Assembly (NCBI GenBank): GCA_030141605.1
Contig: JAQGDQ010000026.1
Span: 436,001-496,000, forward strand
Source of the DNA: Tubiluchus corallicola
Lineage: Eukaryota; Priapulida; Priapulimorpha; Priapulimorphida; Tubiluchidae
Reading direction: 5' to 3'
Length of the DNA stretch: 60,000 nt
This document shows, in pieces, positions 38,080-50,095 of this stretch. Both the position numbers and the translations under genes were made by a program. The notes beneath the pieces were generated by a model that searched no databases, was not told where the DNA came from, and saw only the letters and a program-made list of their open reading frames with translations. Each line of letters begins with the position of its first letter. Position 1 is the first letter of the stretch.

Positions 38080-41000
38080 ATGTTGTATTTAATCGGATTA
38101 GGTTTGGGTGACGTAGAGGACATCACCGTGAGAGGACTGAAAACAGTTCGAAATTGCGAAAAAGTGTATCTAGAAGCTTACACTTCCATACTAACTGTTG
38201 GAAAAGATGCTTTGGTAAAGTACCTACACTATAGTTTTAGGCCTACTATGGCCTATATATTTTGCCAAGATAACGTTAGTATAACAGAATGTTTTGGATT
38301 TTAGCAAATACAAAGCTCAAGCTTTGACATCTTTTGAAAACGTTTTGACATTTTTACTATTTCCATTTTTTGCTTTGACAAATAGCAAAAAATGGAAATA
38401 GTAAATGAAAAAACTATAGCAAAATCGAAGTACGTCAATCGTAGATTCATTGAACAAAATATAACTCCAGTAAAAATAAAGAAAATGGGTCAGCGATACA
38501 CAATAAGAATAATGCTGAATTTTTTTCCAGACTGTGTGAATATTCTGTGAAATAGATGTCAAACCGAAAGATGACTAAGAGATAAATTTACAAACTAAGA
38601 ATACAAAATTTCTTTCTAAATTTCATTAACTAAATAGAATAGTTGCCAAGTAAATAGAGATGAAATTTTTTAACTGCAGTGTGCAATGTTTGTCAAGCTA
38701 AGATTTCAGGAGGGAGACTATTAAAAAGCTTGACATCATTATGGTGTAGAGAGTTCAAGCTACATTGAGTCTTGAACCTATTTTGAAAGTAGAAGCCTTT
38801 TTTTGAAGATCTCGTGGAGTATGGATGGACGTCGTTTATTTTTAGAAAGTAATTCTTATATATACCTGGCAAAGTGCCTGTTTTGTACCAGTTAGTAACC
38901 TGGCAAGTTAGTACAAACAACTATATATAGACAACACATTCTGCATCTGCTTTTTAATTACAGCATACTAACAGCTCAATGAACATAACATTGTGATATC
39001 ATTCATACCAATAGTAGTTGAATTGCTGCATACTGACACTAAATTTTTGTGTGAACTGATTTTATATGACTCACATTTATGTTATTTACTATTTTAGTCA
39101 TACATTAGATGTTTTTGAAATATCTTAAAAAATTTAATGCTGTCACATATTTTAGTGCAGTGTCTTGTTCTGCTTCGTTTGTTATAAAAATTACTTTCTG
39201 TTTTCTGGGGGGGGGGGGTCTTTAAGTACACTAGTCCACTATAAAGGACTGTAGATGCAAGTTATATAATTAGGCAAAGTTATCTAAGCCGTATGTTTGT
39301 GAAACTGAAAGTTGCTGAAAAAAACATCATTAGTGGTGATACTGTTTATTAAAAAATAAAACAAGAATTACTTTTTATTTAAACTAATTACAGCTATGGA
39401 TACCATTTGCTGAAATTGTAACAGGGTTTTTGCCAAGCCAGAATTTTTTTAGTTTTCTCCTCTTAATCTCTACATCGGGCATATTGCTCAAGACTCCCAT
39501 ATTTGGTGCTTAATTCACGCTTCCATACATAAGCTCGCAAATCTCACACATTCTCTACTAATCTACTTTTCTAGTTGTGGTGTATGTTAATAAAATGTCT
39601 CGCACATTTTCTAAAGACATTCTTTAAGTTTGTTGATCTTATTTCTCAAACTTTATGTGGAAATTAAGCTACCCTTAAAATAGCCAAACAAGTTCGAGAC
39701 TAGCACATCAAATTCCTTAAATGTAGTATGCCGTTTTTAGTTGATTTATAGTGTCAAATGTGCTGTATATTAGCCCAATGATAAATCTGTTGCAGCTAGC
39801 TAATAAATTTTTTACTCTAAGGTTAAAACCTTAGCCTTACGAAAAAAATTTGCAAAGACCTGCAAAATGGGCAGAATTCAACAGTAATTGATTCGCTGTC
39901 AGTGTTTTGCTTGTATTCTTTGTATTCTGCATTATACTGGAACTTAGTTTGTGAAATTTTGCGGGACAGCTCATATTTCGCATTATGCATTCTATTGTTA
40001 CTTCTACAATTCCTAAAGTAATCTTTATTTTGCAGGAAGAATTTTATGGCCGACCCATTCTTCTAGCTGACAGAGAATTTGTGGAACAACAAGTTGGTGA
40101 GGCCACTAACATGATATTTTGTAATAACAATTTTGCTTCGGGCTTTCATTATCGTTTCATTTTGGTTGAAACCTATTAAAAAGAAAGCAGCATTAGCCAT
40201 AGCTCATAGCTCATTCTTTTGTTTTCAAAATTGTAAGATAATTTTAGTTTGTTATTTTTGTTGCAGATGTTATGCTTGAGGAAGCTAAAACCAGTGATGT
40301 AGCTTTTCTCGTTGTTGGAGATCCATTTGGGTAATGCATCTTCGATGTTGGCTTTACTGACTTGCTTCCTTCTGTAATGTCTAGCACCTTGTTACGGTTT
40401 AATACTTTTTGATGGTTTTGTATGGGACCCGGTTCAACATGTTGCAAAATTTAATAAACTACTTAGGCTTGCTTTCCTAAATTAACGCAAGTTTTCTTAG
40501 ATTTGTTGTCTGATGTATTATAGCGCCACCACTCATTCTGATTTGGTACTACGAGCTCTCAAAAATGGAGTTACATACAAAGTGATACACAATGCTTCGA
40601 TTGTAAATGCTGTGGCATGCTGTGGATTACAGGTAAGCTATAAAAACAGTCGAATAGTGCTTTCAAATGAGTTTCGATTTTTATAAAAACTATTTCTATT
40701 GATTTTATTTTAATTTGCAGCTTTTTGCGTATTTTGGTTTTTTCAGCTATATAACTTTGGAGAAACAGTCTCAATTGTTTTCTGGACAGAGACGTGGAAG
40801 CCAGACAGCTACTTCGACAAAATCATGGTCAACAGGGAAAATGGTTTTCACACCCTTTGTTTATTAGGTGTGAATTAATTATTTAATTAATATCAGTTGA
40901 ACTAGAAATAAAAACCAATAATAATTTTTATATTTTCTGTTGCCATTTACTGCTGTGTATGGATGTTATTAATGTCAAGTTTCATTCCAGTAACTTTTTT

Positions 41001-42924
41001 TTACTTTCACTCTTGTGCAGTACAAAAATTAGATAAAATTTTTCAGAGTTTCTAAGTTAGTATTGGTTTTGTATGTTTACTGTAAAGTGCACCATAAAAA
41101 ATACAATATTACCACGTTATATAGTCAGTATGAGATGCACAATCTGTGAATTTAGCAAATCTGTAAATTATGCAAATTTTTTTCACAGCTGTATAATGCA
41201 GTACTTAGTGTAATATTGAAACTTGTGTAACATCCGCTGTTGTGCAATATTTTATTTTTGTAATTATTTTGGTTTTTCTTTTTAGATATTAAAGTTAAAG
41301 AACAGTCAATTCAGAATCTAATGAAGTAAGTTTTATTACATTCAGTATATCTAGTAAAGTTTGAAATTCACAGGACTCAGATTTACTGGTTTAGTTGGTA
41401 GACATTTTGCACGAACTTAGCTAATTGCTAAATCATTGTGAGTATAATTAACTTTGTATTAAATCATTGTGAAATGTGGTGTTTTATTAAAATTTTGTGA
41501 AGCACGTTTTATTAAAATGTGATAATGCACACTTTTTCAGCAAAATTTTGGGTATTTCGCTTCTTGGCGAAACATTGAGGTAATATAAGGGTTTTTTTAA
41601 GTATTATTAGCTATTGTAACAACGATTAATTTTGAAGGGGAAAGAAAATCTATGAACCACCAAGATATATGTCAGTGAACCAAGCAGCAACACAGCTTTT
41701 AGAGATTATTGAAAATAAAAAACAAGAATGTGCAAATTTGTGTAAGTATTTACTATTTTTTGTTCATTAAAAATCCAACTTAAAATAATATCCGACTGTA
41801 AAGTATAGTGTCGTCAGGAAAGTATGTCTATAAGTCTATAAAGTACATAGGAAGTAATTTTGGCTCTCTGACATTCACATGGTCATGACCATACCTCAGC
41901 TGACACAGTTCAACTTCCCTAGCAATTGCCTGCTCACAGGCTTTCTTTACAAGCCATACAGCAGTGGCGCCCAGCAAACATATACATTTGTAACCCAGTA
42001 TCACTTTGTCTTGTGGGTCATGTTTCAAAATATACCTAATGTCATTTTTTCTGATATAAATGATACATATCTATACTGTCTTTGCTTCTTTAAATACAGA
42101 AAAAATTCAGTTTAAAATCCTTAGAAACATCTGTTAAATGGTCAAAGATCACCACATTTTTGCTGCAGCCTCATTTGAACATGTACATATACATAAACAT
42201 GTACATATACACATACATATATACATATACATAAACATATTTAACCATATACCAGAATATGCAAGAAATTGCAATTTGCCTGCAATTTGTAAAAGGTCAA
42301 GAAAGTGGACCCCGCTTTAACCCTTTAGCCCTCTTTACTTACCATAAATAATTGTTTTATCCTACAGCTGATTTCCGCCAGTTGGCATTGAGTAATTGAG
42401 TGGAAAATATTGAACTTTTAGCCTTAACCGACTTCTCATTAGCAGGAGATTAATTATTGGTTAACACACCAAATTCTTTTCATCACTTTCATTCCTTACT
42501 GACCACAAGACTATCTTATTTTTAAGGTGGAATATGAAGGCTTTCTATGTGGATAGATGGAGGTATAATTTCTTAGGAGCCTCAGCAACTTTTAACCTTC
42601 TTTATAATTCATAAATTAAACAATCCATAAGTCACAAGTTACTATTATTATCGTTTTATTTTAGGTATAGACAAGGAAACGATCTGTGTTGGATTGGCTA
42701 GAGTAGGAGCAGATAGCCAGAAGATTGTTGCTGGTACTTTGGAACAGATGACTACTGCCGATATTGGTGAACCCATTCATTCTTTAGTAATTTGTGGTTA
42801 TATGCATCCAATGGAACTTGAAATGTTGAAAGAGTTTGGCATTGATAGAGCAATGTTTGACAATATCTTACAACACAGGTTTGATGATCAACCTTGGCTT
42901 CAACAAAGCGAGACAACAAAATAG
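38080..42924 (+). CDS. DPH5: Diphthine methyl ester synthase (DPH5), 8 exons, 297 aa
   Basis: Exons 38080-38214, 40036-40096, 40267-40330, 40524-40632, 40747-40867, 41286-41325, 41638-41741 and 42665-42924 join in phase (894 bases with stop). The protein starts [11 protein letters not shown] and carries VVGDPFGATTHSDL at residues 81-94, IHNASI at 108-113, [34 protein letters not shown] and [10 protein letters not shown], all close to human DPH5 (285 aa). DPH5 is a class III S-adenosylmethionine methyltransferase of the tetrapyrrole-methylase fold. In the cytosol it methylates the 3-carboxy-3-aminopropyl histidine of elongation factor 2 to give methylated diphthine, an intermediate of diphthamide. 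The glycine-rich N-terminus and the GD-F-AT region form the cofactor site. The ATG at 38080 is chosen because it aligns with the family start. The first intron is long (1.8 kb), the others are 0.1-0.9 kb. No broken residues are seen. Confidence 0.96.
39207..39218 (+). repeat. Poly-G tract (12 G) in DPH5 intron 1
   Basis: Twelve consecutive G residues within an A+T-rich intron; unusual in this composition but could be an assembly or sequencing length error. Confidence 0.8.
42178..42242. repeat. (ACATAT)n-type microsatellite in DPH5 intron 7
   Basis: Irregular ACATAT / ACATAA / ACATGT hexamers over about 65 bp, inside the last intron of DPH5. Confidence 0.8.
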
Positions 42925-43032
42925 CAAACTTGATGTTGTGCAGTTACATGTGCAGTGATGTCAATATATTTATCTGTGTTTCGAAGTTGCATACATATAA
43001 TAGTATATAATTTGGCAAGCCGCACTGTGAGA

Positions 43033-43038
43033 AATAAA
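43033..43038 (+). promoter_or_regulatory. Likely DPH5 polyadenylation signal (AATAAA)
   Basis: AATAAA about 109 bp after the DPH5 stop, followed by a T/G-rich stretch (TTGTTTGTT). It is the first canonical hexamer after the stop codon. Confidence 0.5.
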
Positions 43039-44589
43039 AAATTGTTTGTTAACCAATACCATGCACCTTGTGTCATACCTCAGGATGCAAACTGATAAAA
43101 TTGTCAAGATGTATGGAGAAATTTTGTTTTTTGTTGCAACAACAAGGAGATCATGTAGAACTGGTTTAGACATATGCTGGTATTTGTACAGTAATTTGTG
43201 TAAACTAGGTGTTGTATTTCCTATGTGCTCAAATAATTATATTATTCCTAGTAAGATGTTTTCCATGAGCATCACCAATCACCAATTTAAAGAGTGATGT
43301 AAGGCTGTAAAAGTTCACTGAGAATGTAAAGAACTGTACTATGGGACATGCTACCTATTGGTTATAGAAACTGAGCATATTGATCTAATTACTCGACAGT
43401 GGAAAGCTAGCTGAGCTGTTTATTGTGGTTCAATGAATGATATGCTGTACAGCAGGTGAAACTATTTTGTCGATGAACAGACTTAGCTTTCAAATTTTAA
43501 TTGGCGAGAAAATTATGAAATAAGTTGACAAAAATTTAAGGGACAAATGACACATTTTGTAAGTGGCAAGAAGTAATGATTAATACACTAAAATTCAAAA
43601 TTACTGTTTTAAAATCATAACGCTAAACATCCGGACAAAAAACTTACTAACAGTAATAGTGGTTTAACAATATTCTCTAAGCTTGAGACCTTATCCTTGT
43701 AAACTCAGCTTCAAGGTTAAAATACTATTATATGGTTTAAAGAGGCACAGTGCTACTTTCAAAAAAATTTACGTTACTGCCACCCTTCTATAAATGCTAA
43801 CATTCGAGAAGTCCTTCCCCTGAGAAGTACAGTAATTGCTTATTAACTGTGGCAATGTCAGTGTCGCAAAGGACATTGCTGCATTTTTAATGATACTTTT
43901 GTCTTGGCTTCCACACTTATGCTAACTAAAATAAGAGAACAAGTTTCTCTTGCTGCAGTGGGCAGCAGCAGAGAATTCTTGATTTATTTGTGTTTTTAGG
44001 ATACTTTTAAATAAATGTGTGCTTGCATAGCAGAAACGTCTACAAGTCAGGAACTAAGCTTTTCTAGTTATTCAGATATCCTGAGGATTATTTTAATACG
44101 AAGTTCAGCGTTCTACGTTATTTCTAAGCTGAGATAATCCATATTAAATGTGAGGTGCGTGCTACACACTGAAAAACATAACCTTGAGAAAAATCGCTGT
44201 TAAAGTTAACCATTGTTTTTTGTTGCATTTCTACAAAACACTTAGCAAATGCACAAATGTTGGTTGCTATGGACTTTGCAAAAACACGTTGAACTTTTGT
44301 TTATATCCTGTAGATGGTTCATCCTGATGAAGATCTGGGCTTGGCAGCAAAAAAGATCCAAAGCAAAATGACTGCTTCCACGTGCTATTATCGGAGTCGG
44401 AGTTTGAGAATAAAATTTTTTACAATTGCAGTACTAGTTTCTAGCCAGAAAAATGGGAACGGGGTTATAAAATTAGATGTTTAGTTTTTTTTATACTAGA
44501 TACTAGAATATAAAACTCCAATATGTTTAGCGCTTCTATTTATAAAATACAAAAAAATTGACAATTGACCAAATTTCTACTTTGAAGCA

Positions 44590-44655
44590 CCATATATATA
44601 TATATATTTGCCCAGAAACTTACCATCACATATCAAATTAAAGCATCATATTTAT

Positions 44656-44687
<32 letters not shown>

Positions 44688-44716
44688 CATGCGTGGGTGC
44701 GTGCGTGTGTGTGTAA
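44590..44716. repeat. (TA)n and (GT)n microsatellites
   Basis: Two short TA tracts (near 44590 and 44655) flank a unique block, and the second leads into a GT tract with GTGC interruptions ending near 44716. Confidence 0.9.
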
Positions 44717-44814
44717 AGATACATTAAACGTAGTTATAGTAATGTGCTGCATAGAAATTAATTTTTATCTCAATGTACAGAACTTCCTAAAGGCTAAACC
44801 AGTTCGTAATAACT

Positions 44815-45395
44815 TAAAAGGTTTTTCTTACTTTAGTCCGTTTTGACTAGTGTAATTGGAATAGATATTTAATAGCTTAAAATGTTTTTCTTACTTTAGT
44901 CCGGTTTGACTAGTGCAATTGGAATAGATATTTAATAGCTTAAAATGTTTTTCTTACTTTAGGCCAGTTTAACTAGTGTAATTGAAATTGATATTTAATA
45001 GCTTAAAATGCTTTTCTTACTTAAGTCCAGTTTGACTAGTGTATTTGAAATAGATATTTAATAGCTTAAAATACTTTTCTTACTTAAGTCCAGTTTGACT
45101 AGTGTAATTGAAATAGATATTTAATAGCTTAAAATGTTTTTCTTACTTTAGTCCAGTTTGACAAGTGTATATGAAATAGATATTTAATAGCTTAAAATGT
45201 TTTTCTTACTTTAGGCCAGTTTAACTAGTGTAATTGAAATAGATATTTAATAGCTTAAAATGTTTTTCTTACTTTAGTCCAGTTTGACAAGTGTATTTGA
45301 AATAGATATTTAATAGCTTAAAATGTTTTTCTTACTTTAGTCCAGTTTGACAAGTGTATTTGAAATAGATATTTAATAGCTTAAAGTATTTTTAT
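44815..45395. repeat. 63-bp minisatellite, about 9 copies
   Basis: The core word TTTAATAGCTTAAA (with one late variant ending AAAG) recurs at 44868, 44931, 44994, 45057, 45120, 45183, 45246, 45309 and 45372, spaced exactly 63 bases every time. No indels have accumulated; the units differ only by substitutions. Units 3 and 7 share the GGCCAGTTTAAC variant, units 4 and 5 share TTAAGTCC, and units 6, 8 and 9 share TTTGACAAG. Every frame contains stops, so it is not coding. Confidence 0.97.
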
Positions 45396-46317
45396 TTTTA
45401 CTTCAGTGTTTAGGTTCAAAATGGCACATTACAGTTTCAATGTGATATCAAGTCAAATAATAGCAAATGTGCACGGATAAAACTACAGCAATGTATCATA
45501 TGCAATATGTTGGCAGGCATTGTTAGTTGTTGTTAAAATAGCTTTATCATGCTGTTAGCATTATCCTGTTATGTATTATGATAAATCCATTTTATAGTAC
45601 AGATCTAAAGATTATGTAAAATTAGAACATAAACCCGGTAATTTTGTAACTGTGTTATTAATGTAAGATGTTTAAGATAGTAGTGTGTTTTAGAGGCACC
45701 TTGCAGAATGTAAATTCTTATATTTAAAGTCATTCCTGTTAGGTCATTTAAACAGCGTCTGTGCACGTCTTTATCAAACTTCTTTGATACTATTACTTAA
45801 TGCAGTGGTCAATGTGAAAATAGTTTAGTATACAGTCAACAACTGAAATAGTTAGATACGAAGTGCATGATATATATTTCTGCAGTGATTGTTGTAACCG
45901 TGCATTTGTCTTTACTATGAAAAACCTCAGCTAAAGGTTGTGAATGAAACACCTCTTTTATGTGTGATGTTAATTTTTAAGTATGATGAGGCCTGACTAA
46001 AGAAGAACAGGGATTAGTTAAATTGCTCATCACTGTCATTATTTATGTGTTCATTTATGTAAAATATTAGGTTCTAGAATGTAGAAAACGTTAATAATTT
46101 GTGTTATAGTTGCTTGAACATATATTACGAGTTTTATGTGCTGCAATTTATGTATCAAAAGTGAAGTTAACATTACTAGAATATAGAGATTTTGAGATCA
46201 TGGCATGTAGAAAGTAACCATTGAAAATAGCTGAAGCGAGCCACCAAAGCACTTATACTAGTGAGTTAGATATCCTTAAGTTTAACAAGACACATAAGCA
46301 AACAAGAAAGCTATTAA

Positions 46318-46384
46318 TTGTAATTATATTATAATATATATAATAATATATATAATTGTAATTATATTATAATATATATATAAT
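46318..46384. repeat. Direct duplication of an AT-rich block of about 30 bp
   Basis: The word TTGTAATTATATTATAATAT occurs twice in succession, each copy followed by a TA run, giving a two-copy tandem. Confidence 0.8.
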
Positions 46385-48079
46385 GAAATTTGGGTGATAT
46401 TAGCAGTTTTGAGAATGTAATGAAAAAAACTGAAATCATTAATTTGGTTTTTGAGATAAAGTCGATTAAAATGAATTGCATCTTAATGTATTTTCCATTA
46501 TTTCAGTTTAATTACTTTGGAAAAAATGTAATTATGACGTTACGAATTATGAATTCATTCCATCATTAGTGATCAATAATTATAAATTATTATTTAAAAA
46601 AATCAAAACATTTCAACATGTCTGGTGTCGTCCTCAGTTGCCCAAGAAATGTTGAAACGTTTTGTTTTAATAATATGAATAGTCATTCTGCGTGTAAAAT
46701 TTTCATTCATACTGATATTTCCCAAAGATAAATCTGCTTTTATTATTATCATTGTTGTTTGTTGTTGTTTTTACAATTAGGCTTGATTGCAAGAATGAAT
46801 ATTAGTCGTTATACTTTGTAGTTTAAATGGTTTTATTTACTGTTTAGCAATATCTAGCATCAGCATTTTATTAATTGTCGTAAATAGCGTTATTTTTCAG
46901 TTTTAGTGGAGCTGTTATTGCATTTTTACTAAGTCAGCGCAAGTAGATTGTGAATTACGTATAGCTCTGTTCATAGACTGTATTATCACTTTAAACATAT
47001 ATGATTCTATATAGTACTCCCTTTAGGGAAAGTCCTGTTAAGTTATAATTAGTTTATTGTAAATAATTACTATTGACAAGTGTTTGTAGATAGATGGTAA
47101 TTAGAAATACTATTATTATCAATGTGTACAAGGACTCTAGTGCCATCAAATTTACATTGTTAATTTGTTATTGTCTTAATGTTAGAGTCACAGTTAACAG
47201 TGCAACTCTAAATTTCATAATTATTCATTTTTATTGACCTATCGCAGTTATATACCAATAAATGATTAACAGGGGACTTAGTGACAGTGTTTACACACAA
47301 GCTAGTTTGGTATATGCTGCCAGAAATTTACCATTGTACTTATCAAATTAAAGCATCATACCTATTTAATAGTATCGAAATTAGATTTATTTACCAAGCT
47401 TTAATTAACTACACAATATACAGAATGAACACTGGATGTAAAATACCTTACTTCCTTAAAATATGAAATACGAATGTCTTTCTGAGTCTAATTAGGAAAG
47501 GTTTCACTCTGGTCTTGGTTATTTCTAGCGTGAATCAAGCTTTAAAGAGATCAAACAACTACACCATTGTATGTTTACAGATGCCTATACGTGAAAACAG
47601 TATTGATCAAGTTCTGTTTTTTGAAATCACTTTCCTTAGTGCTTCCGTAAATGCTTTCTGTACAGTTCCAATATTCTATTTTTGTGAGAAGTGGCAAAAA
47701 AGTCTATGTTTTCATGTTATCAAATAAATGTAATTTTTTTTTTCTTGTACATGTAGTTAATTTTTTATGTATCCATAAGCATAAAGTTATTTATTTTTTG
47801 GCGAACAAAACTTATGTGAAATATCATAGTTGTACACACAATGCACCACTCAACTCAATGAAGATACGTTATCAATACATATGCGCATTCTTACCTTCCT
47901 TATTGTAACTTGTTGTGGCTAAGTCACATGTAAAAAACGTTATATTCATCCTAAAACAAGTACAATCATTGAAAATGTCTATGATGTTCAATTATGATCG
48001 TGATGTTTGAATGTGTTTATAATGTAAGCTAAGAAATGTATATATATATACCAATGGTAAATAAAGTATTTTTACTTGT

Positions 48080-48455
48080 ACAGGGTATTTCAAAATAAAC
48101 AGCAGTGAAAACATGTTGATATGTTGAAATATGCTGACCAAATTACAAAGAAATGCAGTTGAATATTAAGTCACATAGTAAGAGATTATACTACAACAAC
48201 TGCTGGTAGTGTGTGCTGTTAACTTCTAGACATGAATGGTAGTAACGCTGCAAGCTATAAAAAACGGCTCAAGTCTATCAGATTTGATGGTCGGAATGCC
48301 ACTGATTAATGTGTGCAGTTGTGCTTCAATTCTTCGATGGATTGTCCTGCATACTTCGAGCTTTTCAACTTATTTCACAAACAAGTCTAGAGGCTTAAAT
48401 AGGCGCTAGCATATCAACATATTTTCTACTGTACAGTTTTTTTGGAACAGCCTGT
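48080..48455. mobile_element. Inverted-repeat element, about 376 bp (non-autonomous DNA transposon)
   Basis: The left end CAGGGTATTTCAAAATAAAC and the right end, reverse complemented, CAGGCTGTTCCAAAAAAAC are related, and the match continues to an identical inner word ATGTTGATATG (about 45 bases with some gaps). The interior has no recognisable transposase. No target-site duplication is obvious, so the superfamily is left open. Confidence 0.6.
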
Positions 48456-48949
48456 GTTTTCAAGCTATAAATTTCAGTTGAATGAGCTGATTCACATGCT
48501 GTATCATATTTCTTACGAATTCAGCCCATCAACTAGTTTCGAGTGTTTTTCACACGCAAAAACGCAAAGAAATCTAAACTGGCAAAATTTTCTATACATT
48601 TATTTAATAACAAGTTAACTAGCAAACAGCGGTGTTTCAAGAAATCAGTCATCGTTTTGGTCCAATCTAGTTAATTGCTGTTGTTCTAAGGCTACAATGT
48701 GATAAACAATTTCTTATCTAAAGTTGGCCACAACAGTTCTATTAACCCTTCAGACACCTAACAAACCTACCAAACTTTCAATTTATAATACTGAAATAAA
48801 TAACAGCCCAACATGAAACAATTAATAATACTTGAAAAAAATTAAAATAATAACATTAAGAATAAGAAAAACAACTCACTGCAAAAACTTGTCATACTCT
48901 AAAGTTCAAGCAGAAAATTATATCAGCAGGACTCTTCATTAAATCGCCT

Positions 48950-49390
48950 GGCTTTCCTAGTCCTGGGATATTACACACAATACAAGGTCAATCCCCTGTT
49001 CACAATTTGCATTTGACCAAGTTATGCATGAACTACATGGTGTAGCCTTTTGATAATTTGGGGATAAGATGAGGATAGGGTCAAAGGTCAGGCCTGGGGG
49101 CATATCCAGAAACTCAACAGCTACAGAGCAATGGTGGGCATAGCTGGGGAGGATCTGCATCAGCTCAATGCAAAGAATTAGAGTGGTCTGGCACCTACTG
49201 ACAACCAAACCCATAGACACAGCATTTTACTCCGTCAAGATTTTAAGGTGTCAAACATGAGAGTGAGGGCACCTGCAGCAGCACCGATGTTCTGATTTTA
49301 ATTTAAAACACCATGCCAGACTGACAAATATACGGGATAGACTGTTCCTACCAGAGCAATAAAAGACAGCCGTGGCATTAAAATAATTCA
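48950..49390. other. G+C-richer patch of unknown origin
   Basis: This stretch is visibly richer in G and C than its flanks and nearly free of homopolymer A/T runs. It contains an 87-codon minus-strand frame (48957-49220) without a recognised domain. It could be a decayed retroelement or a captured gene fragment. Confidence 0.3.
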
Positions 49391-49905
49391 ACGTTGCAGG
49401 TAAGACAGTAATAATTGTATGTGAGCCTCCACAACAGGAGACTGATTTTGATTTTAGATCAAGAAATTCATTTCATGTGTTTATAATCGCATCCTCAGGA
49501 AGATAATGAGTTACACAAAAGCTGCCTCGTTTGAATAGCTTAATTACGCACATGATCTAATTAAAAATTTGCAGCAATTATATAATCAGATAATTCAGTT
49601 GGATACTATATGGCTAAATGAGCACAAACTCATTTATTTACAATAGCTATTTACAAGAATGTGGTTTAAAAGTAACATAAATAAGTGCTGAGAACAAAAA
49701 GTAAGCGCTTCCTGAGTATCTGACATGGTCTAATTCTCCTGAAATAACTTTCTTAAACTGTGCTTCATTATTTTAAATTATGAATGTTAGCAAAGTATGG
49801 AAGATTAGATGACTATATATATAAAGTGTATAAAGACATTCACAGATAAGAACATTTTTGAAAATTTGTATTAGAAAAACATTACAGTGATCCTAACTCG
49901 TTAAT

Positions 49906-49911
49906 TTTATT
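49906..49911 (-). promoter_or_regulatory. Possible NADK2 polyadenylation signal
   Basis: Minus-strand AATAAA about 185 bp beyond the NADK2 stop codon. Other hexamers lie further on, so the choice is tentative. Confidence 0.35.
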
Positions 49912-50095
49912 AAAAATAGTCATGATTCTATAATTGTTGTTAGTTGTTAAAAAGTCACAGCATATAAACTACCATGACTATTTTGCTGCATGATGCCTAT
50001 CCAAAAATTATTTTCTAACAGACGTCCAAACACATAACTAGCACATGCGCAAGCACATACCATAAATAATACCACTCCTGTGCAAAAGTAATTTC

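Larger units (their letters stand above)
42925..50095. other. Gap between convergent DPH5 and NADK2, no gene recognised
   Basis: No splice-bounded exon or protein-like frame is seen. The stretch holds the DPH5 and NADK2 3' ends, a 63-bp minisatellite, TA/GT microsatellites, a dispersed duplicated block (about 44610 and 47315), an inverted-repeat element at 48080-48455 and a G+C-richer patch at about 48950-49390. The frame at 48957-49220 on the minus strand in that patch does not match a family I know. Confidence 0.55.
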
